Of a stretch of 64,000 nt of DNA, positions 1 through 11,583 are shown one piece after another (position 1 is the first letter of the stretch; the number at the start of each line of letters is the position of its first letter). Made by a program: the position numbers and the translations under genes. Source of the stretch: Lineolata rhizophorae (taxonomy: Eukaryota > Ascomycota > Dothideomycetes > Lineolatales > Lineolataceae). Under the pieces are notes generated by a model. The model had not been told where the DNA came from. It was given only the letters and a program-made list of their open reading frames with translations, and did not search any database. The stretch lies in NCBI GenBank assembly GCA_010093515.1, contig MU001673.1:562049-626048 (forward strand), in the 5' to 3' direction.

Positions 1-706
1 CCCGAAAACCACTCAACGAATCTCCAACTTTGAATACGTAACCCGCAGTCAGAGTCAGGAATAAAAAGGATTGAAGATAACCCCAGATCAAAAGTAGATT
101 ATCAACATAGTCACTGATGCCATTTGGCTATTTGACTGTACACTGCCTGGAGGAGTCAACAGTGAGTACGTTAGGCAACGTAATCGAAAAGACGAAGTAA
201 ACTTTCGTGTAGTGTAGTAATATGATCTTAATTTGCTATTCTTGCTTGATAGAATGGCCTTATGCCACATTATCACGGGACCAATTACATGGGGTATACT
301 CACGTAGCATGCCTAAATGTCATTTCAACTCTACCAGAGCTCTTTCATTCACATTCTCTCAGGCTATGGTGACCGAGGGACGATGTGTGTCAAGGTACTT
401 ATCGCCAAGTTGAAAGGTGACCGTTAGCTAACATTACTCGATCCACTCCAAACAAATGACACCCGAGAAAAGGACTCGCGCAAAACCTATAGTAAATGGG
501 AATCCTTTTACTTCGCCCGCAAGTAGCAAGCGCTATGAACATTGACCAGTGTACCAACACATTCGCCGCCAGATTAGACTTCAACCACAATCAACACAAG
601 CACTCAGATCCAGCACACCCAAAGCCATCGAAGGGGAGTCTATTCATACAAAAGCTATTTACACACACCAAACCCATCCTATATACAACTCATTCCAGAA
701 GCCCAC
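1..706. other. Left-end stretch without a supported gene
   Basis: AT-richer than the sequence that follows. It contains only short open frames with no recognisable domain. The part nearest 706 is presumably the 3' UTR of the minus-strand GTPase gene. No repeat, tRNA or transposon end was recognised. Confidence 0.5.
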
Positions 707-3300
707 TCACTCCCCTTTCGGCCTCCTCCTCGCTTTAACCGCCTTCATGCTCAACCTCGGTCTCTTCTTGCTCGTTTTGGGGTTCTTCTTCGGGGCGGCA
801 ATGATAGATCCGCCCATGGGCCGTCTCACACCGATGAACTTCCCCTCCGGAGTAAACACGTCGACTTCGGGATACACGCCCATGCGCTCCGCCTCCTCCA
901 CCACCATCTCCTTGAAGTCTTCCTCCGAGACACCCTCCGGCAAGATGGCCTCATCCGGAGCCTCGGCGGCAGCCAGCCAGCCGTCTTCCTCGCCCTCCGA
1001 CTTCGCAGCAGCCGCCGGCTTAAATGCCACAGTCTCCCCGCCGCCACCGCCTCCTTCCCGCTCCTCATCCGCCAGCTTTTCAACCCCCTCCCCCGCCTCC
1101 AAATTCGCCCTCACCCTCCTCTCCGCCTCCCTCAGCCCGTCCTCCACCCACCTCCTCCTAACCTGACACCCAACCTCGACCCACCCCACCCCCTCGACCA
1201 ACACATCCGCGGCCCAAACCACAAACGGCAGCCTCGCCGGCTTCAGCCTCAGCGCCGCCTTGCTCGTCAGCGGGCCCGCCTGCGCCCTCGTGACGTCCCA
1301 CCTGAGGGGCACGGTGCGGGCCTTGCGGGCGGCGGCGGCGACATGGGGCGGGACGGCGTCGGGCGGGAAGACGCGCGGGGGCAGGGCGCGGCGGCCGGCC
1401 TGGACGGCGACGGCCTTGGGCGTGGCCGTGACGTGCGGCCCCAGGCGCGGCGGGACGAACGCGTGGGCCCACATGTCCGGGGGCCGGCCGTCCTGCGCCG
1501 CCTCGTCGGCCGCGGCTTCCCCCCCGCCTTCGCGCCCGTCCCTCCACCGCGTCGTCGTCGCCCGCGGCGTGATCCGCACGAGCGGGCCCCCGAGTAACAG
1601 GCTCTGGCCGCCTTTGATGGCCGTCCGCGGCGCCGCCACCCGGCTCGTCATGACGAGGTCTTCCTTGTAGGGTCTGGCGATGCAATCGGCGAGCGAAGGG
1701 CGGGCCAGACCGGGGAGATCGACGAGCTCGCCGCGGCCGCGGCCGAAGGGGAGGCGGATGGGGGAGGCGGTCGTGCCGGGGAGCGGGGATACGGTGGGCA
1801 TAGGCGGATAAGGGGTTTCGGATGGAGCCGGCGGCAGGAGAGAAGATGAGGGGTTGGCGGATAGTGGGAAGAAGTCCGACTCGTTGCTCTCTTGCTGTTG
1901 GAGCTGCGGAGCCAGAGCGTCGCCGTCCGGATCCGCCAGCGCCGCCTCGCGCTCCGCGTCGCCGCGCAACCGGTCAAAGTCGACGGCGGCCCCATCGCTG
2001 CGGCCCTTGGGAAACACGACTTCGAACAGCCTACTCTTGCCCACGTTGACTCTACCTACGAGCCAGCCGCCGCCACCCCTCTCCCACACCTTCTCCTTGA
2101 CTTCGCGCGTCCACCACCCCCTATGCGCGCTCACGCACCGCACGTCGCCCAGCCGGACTCTCCTCCCGCTCCTACCCAACGCGTCCCGCAGCACCTCGCT
2201 CACCCACGGCATCAGCTTGTCCAGCATCTCCTTCTTCGGCACCAGCAGATCGGCCCGGGTGATGACGAAGCTAACCTCGTCCACGGGCCGGCCCCTGTTC
2301 CAGCGCACGCTCTTGCTGCGGCGGTTCTGGCCGCGCAGGCGCGCTACGCGGTCAAGGTGGCTGGTCAGGTCCGGGATGAGCGAAAGAGGGAAGTCGGCCG
2401 CGTCGACGACGTGGTAGATGTGATTGCGGCGCCAGGGGGAGGACGAGAGGACGGCGCGGAGAGAAGACATGGTCGGGTGGTAGATGGGGGTTTGAGCAGC
2501 GGAGCCATGGTGCAGGAGAGCGTGGCAGCGGTCGCAGGGAGGGGGCGCCGGGTTGTCTTCAGGAGTATTCGAGGGAGTGCTTTGTTCTTGGGAGAGGGCT
2601 GGGGGAGATTCCAATTGAGTTAGAAATATAGCCGAATTTGGTAGAAACGTTATAAGCTGTACGGTTCATGCGACGGCTCACCTTTGACGCTCTCCCTATC
2701 CAGCCCCATCTTCGCCAGAAGGCCGTCGTCCGCATTGCCCAGCGCACTGGCGAACTTCTCATCCTCGGCTTCTCTCGCCTGCCGCCGTTCCGGCCGCAAC
2801 CAGTTCCTCACCGCCGCCCTCCGCAGGTTGTAATAGCCTGCCTCGTCCGGAGCCACGCTCTGCGTCGGTGCGCCGCATCCGGGACACGATGGCGGGAGTA
2901 CCCGCCTCGTCGATTCTCCAGTCTCTCCACTCCCTCCACTCCCCTCTTCTCTCCCGCTACCCCCGACACCGCCGCTGCTGCCGGCGCTGCTCTCCGCCAG
3001 CGCAGCCGACTCCGGCTCCTCGACGTGAGGAAACGTCTCCAAGGGATCAACGTCGCGGGCCTCGTCCTCGTGCTCCCTCGGCGCCGCTGCGGCCCGAGCC
3101 GTCGCGAAGCGCCTTGTCGGCCTGGTCAGCGGCGTCACTCGTCCGGTCCGGCCACAGTGCCGCGTCGTCGCCAGCGCAGGGCACAGGAACACCGGCAGCG
3201 CGGCGTGCTGGCCGGCGGCAACCCAGTCCCGCGATGTCGTCGGCGTCGCTGTCGCGGTGTTGGCCGCGGCCCGCCATAGTGGGCGCAGGCCCCGCTGCAT
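707..3300 (-). CDS. GEP3: Mitochondrial circularly permuted GTPase, Gep3/YqeH-like
   Basis: Two exons, 3300-2682 and 2598-707, joined in phase 1, give 836 aa. The intron has a GTGAGC donor, a CTAAC branch site and a CCCAG acceptor. The N-terminus is Arg/Ala-rich and looks like a mitochondrial presequence. A split zinc-finger follows: CPGCG in exon 1 and CDRCH just after the intron. GTPase motifs come in permuted order: a G4-like TRAD, then the P-loop GRVNVGKS, then G3 as DLPG. This order, with a zinc finger, is that of the YqeH/Gep3 family, known for roles in mitochondrial ribosome assembly and genetic interaction with prohibitins. The segment between G1 and G3 is enlarged by Pro/Ser-rich low complexity, so the protein is longer than yeast Gep3. 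It is divergent from the aminotransferase gene, about 0.5 kb away. The family call is firm; the exact role is inferred. Confidence 0.85.
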
Positions 3301-3813
3301 GGTCGGACTGATGCCAGCCACGTGCCCCGGGGGGTGTGGGTCTGGGTATGGTGAAGCTCGACGTCCGGCAGACTCGAGAACGGGAGGGCACAAAAACTGC
3401 TCGGCGGCGGTGCGCAGTGGTGCCAGGGGACTCGCGACTGGCGAAGGCGTTCGTGCGTGGCGACGTGAGTGGCCGAAGCAGCCGTGCGGCAGCTCGGCAG
3501 CTGCACGCTGGCCCAAGCTCCCGCGCTCACGGGCCGTCACTTGCCCAGCGCGGGCGAAACGGAGCGAAAATTTCCTAAACGGTGTGGAGCCACCGGGCGA
3601 GAGAGGAATAAGTAGGGTAAGGGGGGTGAAACAACACCACCACCACCACCACTCCGGCACTCCCGTGACATCTTTCTGGGGAAAACACAGGACGCTCCTT
3701 CTTGTTGCCGAGTCTACCCCCCCTCCTCTGCTCCGTCCTACGTCTGCTTGGGCCTGTCTGCGCTTCCACCCCCCCCCGGAGCTTCGCGGATACTGCTACA
3801 CTCGTCGCTCGCC
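3301..3813. promoter_or_regulatory. Shared divergent promoter region, GEP3-like / aspartate aminotransferase
   Basis: This 0.5 kb interval separates two divergent starts and must hold both promoters. It contains a CAC trinucleotide run at about 3634-3652 and pyrimidine-rich stretches just upstream of the plus-strand ATG at 3814. No clear TATA box was seen. Open frames that cross it are extensions without start codons. Confidence 0.5.
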
Positions 3814-5761
3814 ATGTTCACCGCCGCAAAGGGAGCCGGCGGCGCTGTCCGCCAGCTCGCCGTCCGCCAGCAGCAGAATGTGCGCACCGCGCTCGTTGGC
3901 GCGCGCGCCGCGAGCACGTGGGCCAATGTTCCACAGGGACCTCCCGTATGTCCATCCCATGTTTAGAGCTGGACCTCGATGCGCAAACCATGGTGTTGAT
4001 TTGCATAGCTAATGGCTGACCGGCTTATACGCAGGATGTATGTTTCTAGATACCCGCCTTCATGTGATGTTTGAGAATGGCATCTCGTCCGATATGCACA
4101 AGGCCATGGTTGACACTATGTGCTCACTGTTGGATGATTTGCGTGCTTTTTAGGCTATCCTAGGTAGGTTGCGCCGGGACTCCGCGGTTAGTATGAGTGA
4201 CACTGACAATGTCTATATAGGCATTACCGAGGCGTTCAAGAAGGACAGCCACCCCAAGAAGATCAACTTGGGTACGTTTGATGTGAAGTTTTTCTTTTGG
4301 TCTTTGTTAGCCGTCTATCCGTCCAGGGATCTTGCTGGCATCTCTGCTGTCCTGTCGAGGATCCGAGTTATCTGTCATCGGATTAAGAGTACTATTCGGA
4401 CACCGTTAAATCCCGGAATGAAAGAATAACTTCCGCCTCTTAGAGTCTCGTCTTTCTTTGCCATTCTCCTCTGCCCAAAGCTAACCCCTCCACCCAAGGC
4501 GTCGGCGCCTACCGCGACGATGCTGGCAAGCCCTACGTCCTCCCCTCTGTGCGCACCGCCGAGCAAAAGGTCGTCGATGCGCGCCTCGACAAGGAATACG
4601 CCGGCATCACCGGCGTGCCTTCGTTCGTCTCGTCCGCCATCAAGCTCGCCTACGCCGACTCGCTCGACCCGTCGCGCGTGTCGGCCACGCAGTCCATCTC
4701 CGGCACGGGCGCGCTGCGCATCGGCGGCGCCTTCCTACAGCGCTTCTACCCGGGCGTCAAGACGGTCTACATCCCGAACCCGTCGTGGGCGAACCACACG
4801 GCCGTCTTCTCGGACTCCGGCCTCAAGGTCGAGAAGTATCGCTACTACAACAAGGAGACGATCGGGCTGGACTTTGAGGGTATGGTCGAGGATATCAAGA
4901 ACATGCCCAAGGGCAGCATCGTCTTGCTGCACGCGTGCGCGCACAACCCGACGGGCGTGGACCCGACGCAGGAGCAGTGGCGCGCCATCAGCGACGCCGT
5001 CAAGGAGGGCGGCCATTTTCCCTTCTTCGACATGGCCTACCAGGGCTTCGCGTCCGGGGACACGGATAGGGATGCGTTTGCGCTGAGGCACTTCATCAAG
5101 GAGGGCCACAACCCGTGCCTGGCGCAGAGCTTCGCCAAGAACATGGTCCGTCTCACCCATCCCCTTCTTTCTTCTCAGTTCCATCCACCTAACGCGACTC
5201 CCTCCTCGTCCAACAGGGCCTCTACGGCGAGCGCGTCGGCGCCTTCTCCATCGTGACGGCGTCGCCCGAGGAAGCGGCGCGCGTCGCCTCGCAGGTCAAG
5301 ATCCTGGTGCGCCCCCTGTACTCGAACCCGCCCGTGCACGGGGCGCGCGTGGCGTCGGCCATCCTCGGCGACGCGCAGCTCAACGCCCAGTGGCTGGCCG
5401 AGGTCAAGGCCATGGCCGACCGCATCATCGACATGCGCAAGCTGCTCAAGCTGAACCTCGAGAGGCTGGGCAGCCGCCGCGATTGGAGCCACATCACGAG
5501 CCAGATTGGCATGTTTGCCTACACGGGCCTGGGGCCCGAGCAGATGGAGCTGTTGGCTAAGGAGGTGGGTCGAGTTTCTTTCCCTTGGGGGCGGGGACGG
5601 ATCGGTCGGATCAAGGGCTACTCGGTTCGATCGGTTCAGGGGCTGACTTGACTTCGTAGCACTCCGTCTACGCCACCAAGGACGGCCGCATTTCCGTTGC
5701 GGGCATCACTACGGGCAACGTTCAGCGTCTCGCTGAAGCCATTCATGCCGTTACTGGTTAA
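3814..5761 (+). CDS. Aspartate aminotransferase, mitochondrial
   Basis: Seven exons: 3814-3945, 4035-4037, 4154-4163, 4221-4271, 4499-5145, 5217-5564 and 5660-5761, giving 430 aa. The enzyme is a fold-type I PLP enzyme interconverting aspartate/2-oxoglutarate and oxaloacetate/glutamate. The N-terminus (about 30 residues, Arg/Ala/Gln-rich, no acidic residues) is a mitochondrial presequence. Visible motifs are NPTG near residue 215, FFDMAYQGF near 243-250, and the Schiff-base lysine in SFAKNM at about K279. The second exon is only three bases (GAT, one Asp) and the third only ten. Both are needed to rebuild the conserved VPQGPPDAILG-ITEAFK segment, and each is bounded by good GTATGT/GTAGGT donors and CAG/TAG acceptors. 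Intron 5 uses an unusual GTCCGT donor. The enzyme assignment is very secure; the 3-nt exon rests on splice signals plus protein conservation. Confidence 0.93.
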
Positions 5762-6764
5762 AGCGTCCCTGCCGGAGACTATGTTCGCCAACTCCTTGTG
5801 CAGCGTGGAGTGGACATGATGGAGTAGAAGGTGGATTGGAGAGAAACGGCGGGTTTCCTTGCAAATGGAAGAGGAATTTCCCCCTTTTCTCTGAGTTGTC
5901 AACGCACCGCACCATTCACACTATGTGGGGCGTTTTCTGGGGCTTTGTAGAAAGGGCGAGGATGCTTAGCGCGGTTCGACTACCCATGGCTGGTGGCGGA
6001 TAGGGAGGTCCTCTTTAAGGTCTATGTACGATAAGCCACACAAAAGGAAAACGCACCAGGCGATTCTGAACTCACCTGCTGTTCTTGGATGGAAGCTAAG
6101 AAGTGATGTTTTGGCGTTGGTTTAGCAGAGCCAAGAACATCTAACATAGAATCACGCAACTTCGACGGGTTCCAACCTCTTGATCATCACGAGGGACCAG
6201 AGTAGCCACATCACGAACATTGCCCAATCACGCATCTTCTCGCAAGTTGAAGAAATGGGTAATAAACTTGAACTAACGTTCGGAATGCAGAAGTAATACT
6301 AGTCTCCTAAGGGGATGAGTCGTGGACGGACAAAAGGAAAAGGGAATAGTAATATAAGAGATGTAAAACTCAACTCCACGCTCTCACCGCACGGCCAAAC
6401 CACTTAGCTGATGCTATCTGTCCTGACCTTTGAAAAGTAGACTAGTTCATCCGCTAGCTCACGTTAATCCACCTTCACGTGGCTCCTATCCCCTATTCCT
6501 CCTACCACAACAGCACCACTTTCCACCTGCCTCTCATTCACCTATCACTTCTGCCACGGGAAATTCCATTCCCGTAGCGGCTACGCAAAGCATCCGGATA
6601 TCATCCTCAACCCTGCATGCCTGCCGAGCAATCTCCCATCCGCCAAACCTCATAGCAGTCCTCCCCACAACCACCAACCAGCCAGCCAGCCCCTCACTCG
6701 CTCTCCCCTCGGCCCCTCCACAACCCCCCCGAGCCATTACCGCACCCATCGACCCTCGCCGCGC
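5762..6764. other. Intergenic region between converging genes
   Basis: This 1.0 kb interval lies between the 3' ends of the aminotransferase (plus) and YPD1 (minus). It presumably holds both 3' UTRs. No conserved open frame, tRNA or repeat was seen. The stretch 6430-6764 is CA/CC-rich and codes only for low-complexity Pro/Ser peptides. Confidence 0.5.
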
Positions 6765-7617
6765 TCACGAAGATTCGTCCCTATAGAACCTCCGCAGCAG
6801 GCGCTCGATCTCGTTGAATTCCTGCTTCGCGTCGTCGATGGTGGAGCGCAGGCGTCCGAGCAGGAGCTCCTCGTCCGACTCGTCGCGCGTGCCCGTCTCG
6901 TCCTTGCGCTTGCCGTAGTGCTGGATCTTCTCGCAGGAGTCCTTGAGTTTGGTCAGGCCGAGGGTGGCGGAGGAGCCCTTGAGGAAATGGCCGAGGTCGG
7001 AAAGCTGGGGGAAGTCGCGTTTGTCGCTGCAGGGAGGAGTTGGACCGGTCGGTCAGTGCGAACTTCAACATGGCACGAGATGTGGGCAAAGGCTTGGTGA
7101 TGGGACGTATCCTTGAGGGCATAATGGAGATGGCAGTGTTGGTGTCGAGAATCGGTAGGAGAGAGAAGACGTCTTACAGGCTTGTATCCATCTTGGTGAA
7201 AGTGCTCTGGGCCTGCTGAAAGTAATCGTAGACGATGGACTTTGAGAAGTCCCTATCATCATCGTCGTCCATCTCTAGAATTTGCTCGAAAGTCGTGGTA
7301 TCGATCGAGTCGCTCTGCTCGAGCATCGAGGAGTCATCGCCACCCTGCAAGGCATCGTGGTAAAACCGCAACAATTAGCGACATCGCCATATTCCCTCCC
7401 GGAAAGAGGAAAAAACCACTCGAAGCAAACGCCACACCCTTTCGGTCCCCCGTTATCCATTCAAAATACCAGGCGCGGTGATCGCATCTGGTCATTGCGG
7501 TCCTGTCATTCCACTCCCATAGGACTGGGGAGCAGGAGGAGCGGGGCGCTTCGAGGCTTTGTAAAACTCCCAGCACTGGCTATGTGGACCTACCACGTCA
7601 TCGCGGTCCGGCGCCAT
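6765..7617 (-). CDS. YPD1: Histidine-containing phosphotransfer (HPt) protein, Ypd1-like
   Basis: Three exons, 7617-7594 (8 codons), 7344-7178 and 7026-6765, give 150 aa. The protein relays phosphate from hybrid histidine kinases to response regulators of the Ssk1/Skn7 type in the fungal osmotic and oxidative stress pathway. The HPt signature HFLKGSSATLG lies in exon 3, with the phospho-accepting histidine at about H77. Upstream is the family's FEQILEMDDDD-xx-FSKSIVYDYFQQA helix region, and downstream a KIQHYGK segment. Introns have GTAGGT and GTAAGA donors, and the last has a CACTGACC branch site before CTGCAG. The start is the first ATG in frame; the open frame runs on upstream without an ATG, so a longer spliced N-terminus is possible. 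Fungi usually carry one such gene. Confidence 0.9.
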
Positions 7618-10600
7618 GATGATCTGGTTATCAGCGTCGTCGGCAAAGTGAACGGATCGCACTCCCTTTTTGGCAGAGGAAGAACCCAGCTTGGCGGCTG
7701 GGCGCGGATGCGAAGGACGGAAGGAAAAGGTCGGCAAAGGGTAAGGAAGGTCCTCAAAACCAAGGTAGGTGTTGGGGATCCTGGGTCGTTTGCTCGAAGA
7801 GGGCTTTCTATATTAACGGAGAAACGAACAGTCAACAAGCGAGGCAGACACCGAAAGGAAGAACAGGTCCTAGGTGAATGCGATCGCGCAGCCGGCCGTG
7901 TGTGATAGGGTAGTGTTACTGTCCCCAATACAAAGCTGAAGGAAGAGAAGAACGAGGTTCCCAACAACGGTGAAGCGCGATGGGCGCAGCGTCGCGTAAC
8001 CCTCCCGCTTTTCGATTTCGCTTTCGACCCGCGATTTCTTCGAATCCAATGGATTCCTGCTGCCGTTTCTCGGATATGCCAAAAAGGAGACAAGAAGGCG
8101 TGATGGCCTCTTTTCGCGTCTTGACCGCCGATCCTGTCGGGGAGCCCGCGAGCCTGCCTGAGGAGGGAAAAAAAGTGGCGACTGCCCCGCGCTCGAAAAA
8201 AGCTGGCGAGTCAACCCGGTCCTAGGCGGAGGAGGGGCACCGCGCGTTTCGTTCGTCAGTGCTAAACACAGTCCCAAGATGAATCCTGAGTAAGGCAGGG
8301 CCGCTAGCGTCCGCAGGGGCCCTCGGCCGCTCCCGTTTCCCTTCTTCGAGGAACGAATTGGCCAAGGACGTTTCTGCGAGGGTCTGGAGGCCGGGGAGGA
8401 ATCCCAGACCAAGAAAGAAACAACCTGAGTGAGGAGAGCCAAACAGGCCACAAAATGGACAGTTGACGTTTGAAGCGGGAAGGTCTGGAGAGACGACGAT
8501 TAGGAACCAGCCCAGCAGGCCAGCTACTGGATACCTATTGCTGTCACGAGGAGTATATGGGATGGCGAGTGCAACAGCTCAAGTCCCAAGATGGCCGGGT
8601 CGACGGCAGGAAGGGAAGACGGAGAGGGGACCGTTTCGAATATGAATGAACAACAGTCAAGACCCTCGGACAAGCGAGGGCCCTCAAGACTGGAACGGTA
8701 GCAAAAGACCGAGGCCGTTATTTTTCTGAGAAAGCGCCTTTTCTCAGGCCACGCATACAGCACGCGCTCGCCGTTTGCAAGGTTCTCCTGCACGAGGAGG
8801 GTCTGGATGTCAACTGGTGGGGGTGTGACGACCTCCCGACCACGAGGAGAACTAGAGTCTTAGGGAACCTCCGGGCCGCGTTTGCCGTTCTCGAGCTCAA
8901 AAAGCAAGCACCAAGCAGACCAGTTCCCCGAAAACTAGGCAACGAGCAAGAAAAGAAATTCGAACAGTCCAAGTCCGGAGATTGATGGGCAGACTCGGCC
9001 TCCTAGGTAGGCATTCCGCGCCTCCTAACCTGCCGCCTCAATCGAACGGTCAATCGCTGCCCAGCCGCCGTCTAAAAGGACTAGAATAAAAGTAAAATTA
9101 AAAAAGGCAGGAAAAAGGGATGTTCCAGCTGGTACAACGCGTCACTACTGGCGGGGACAGGAGGCCAGGAAGGGATTGGCACGCGGCGGACGAGCGTTGG
9201 GAGCAACCCGGGGGGCAGTGAGAGACGCAGAACAAAGGAGGAAGGGCAGAGCCAAGAGGAGGGACGGCCAGCCCCACCAAGCCCGCGATGACGATGATGT
9301 GCTCGGGGGAGGGGGGCCGCGTCCGTGCGAGCCCACCCGCACCACTGCAGGCTCTCGAAGCTACTCCCGGTAGGGCAAGTCGGTGGGAGCGGCGGTTGAT
9401 CAGCGCCCGGAGCCGCGGCCGCGCTCCGAACAGAGCGTCGACGCCCGGCCGTCCCTGGCTCCTTATGGGCTCCCTGCGCCCCCCGGGCCGCGGCGGCGAC
9501 AAGGACCGGACGGCGCGAGGCACACCCGACGAGAGTAGGCGAGAGACGGGGGGCCGGCGGGCTACCAGTGAGGGAGGTGTCTGCGGCCCAGCGCTCGTCA
9601 GGTTCGCTAGCGACGGTGGGGTGGGCGCGGTGTGGATCCGATGTGAGCCGAGAAGGGCCCGGAGCCCAGCGAGGACGGACGGAAAGGGGAACACCTCGGC
9701 CGCAGGGATGGAGAGGTGCTCGCAAAAGGTGGGTATACCTATGAGCAGGTAGGTGCTGAGCGCGGGAAAATGGGATGGGAGAAAGGAAGCCGTTTCTAAG
9801 AGGAAACCCGGCTCTGGCTAGGGGCCCTGACTGCGAATGTCCCTGAAAAAAAGGGCAGCTTTATCCGAAGGTCGACACGCGAAAGTAAGACAAGCTCGCC
9901 GGAAGGACGTACCGCAGTGCATGTGTGCACGGGAGGGGTGGAGCGAGTGATTAAGGGTCGGGACAGTAGCGTACGGGCGACCAGGAGTCGAAGATCTGCA
10001 AGAGTATCTGTGAACTTAAGCACAACGCCAGGCTAGAGCGAGTCCGAGGCAAGTATGCAGAGAGAATGACTGCTCTTCGCGAGCAACCGACAGTTCTGGT
10101 TGGCGGGTTTTTAATCTTATTAGATGGCGATATGTAAGAGCATGTATGGGCTCATTGTCAACCCCCAGTGGAGAGGGTGGCACCACTTGATGGGAGGAGA
10201 GCACGTAGGTCTCTCCGAGCTACCTACATAGCTACCTCGCTAAACCTCCTTAACATTTCGGCATGTATAAGACAAGCCGGAATCCTACGTTGGCCCAGAG
10301 AATGGTGGATGGGGAAGTCGTCCTTGCGGCGAGTTCGGCTGGCGGCAGCTTTGCACGCGAAGCCGATATCGCCGGCCGAATGAAGGTGTGGGAGGGAATA
10401 CTCTCGCATGGTGGGCATTGGCGCTGCACGAGGAGAGCGGTTCGCACGACTGAGTGCAGTCGTGCGCCCCTTGGCATCTGCTCCATTGCGTGGCTCAGCA
10501 GCTGAATCCAACGCGGGACATACCTGCAAGCGCAGAGCCGCCAGGGCGGTCACACAGTCTGCTAGCACATCTTTCTTGCGGCTATCGTGGCACGCGAGCG

Positions 10601-11562
10601 TGCAAAGCACCATATTTGGACGCCATGTTGTCGACGCCACAGTAGTTCTAGAAAGCGTCGTGGGACCACTCAAGTCATCCGTCTGGATTCGACATAGTTT
10701 GGTAAAGCTATGTTTTAGAAGAAACCTCAAGGGAGTTTTGCGTGTCTGTACAGAGTAAGTGGTGCAATGAGTATTAGTGGTGGCAGTACCCCATGCACCT
10801 GCAATTACGAGTGAAGTCCTTTGTTTATCCGCTATTGGTTGAGAGTGAAGTGAACCGAACTGACACTGCTGAGGGATCGACCACAGCATGAAGACATCGG
10901 CAAAGGGGAAAAAAAGTGGAAGGAAAAACAAAGCCAGGCAGAGCAGAGCGGAATCCCCACGGCACCTCAGTGCTGACAGGCTGCACCCCTACTACATAAG
11001 TGTAATAGGCTGCAAGCCAAGGCCTGCGCTGCGGGTTGCCATGCGCTTCGCTGCAAGCACCAGGTCTGGGCGCCCTTAACGTCACCGCCGTAACCTTAAT
11101 TCCTTTGCGTGGGACAGCCCAAGGGAGACGGACGGCCTGATGCGGGACCGACCCCGCAGCGCACGCTGCTCGTCGAGGATTTGGGACTCGACAGCTGTTT
11201 TCTCTCGTCGGGCAGCCAGCCGAGCTGGTCTGCTGAGCGGCAGGGCAGGCGATAGGGCTCCAACCGGCGGGCGAGTCTCGAAACCCGACGAACGCCCTAT
11301 GGTGGATCCGGAGGGTTTATGTATATAGTGTAACACGTTATAGGGCTAGGGCAGCCCTCCTGCTACATCCAACAGACAGCCAGCTCGACTCCAAAACAAT
11401 CCCATCCTCTCCCGAACTTGTTCCACTTCACATCCGAACACGCACGCCCCTCTATATGCAAGCTCGCCTAACCCCCCCTGACTACTACCAACGAAAACTC
11501 TCCTCTCTCCCCACTCCTCCGAGCTTCTGCGCCCGTCTCCTACACTTCCCGAACCGTGCATC

Positions 11563-11583
11563 TACATACTACGTACGTATGTA
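11563..11583. repeat. Short inverted repeat centred on TACGTAC
   Basis: Seven-base arms TACATAC and GTATGTA flank TACGTAC. Related TACGTA/ACGGAGTA-type motifs recur in other gene-free parts of the window (near 12168, 17158, 22918, 43761, 49126 and 59708). It could be a protein binding site or simple sequence; nothing here decides. Confidence 0.4.

Noticed and set aside
6765-7026. Apparent frameshift at the start of the last YPD1 exon
   Set aside because: A first reading of the T run near 7020 suggested an extra base. Rechecking the frame against both strands shows three T residues, and the HPt domain is intact.
9081-9725. 214-codon minus-strand open frame with overlapping frames of similar length
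   Set aside because: Three frames are open together because of GC-rich sequence; composition is Pro/Ala/Arg/Ser only.
10224-10931. 235-codon minus-strand open frame
   Set aside because: No recognisable domain, random-looking composition and no neighbouring exon. Chance open frame.
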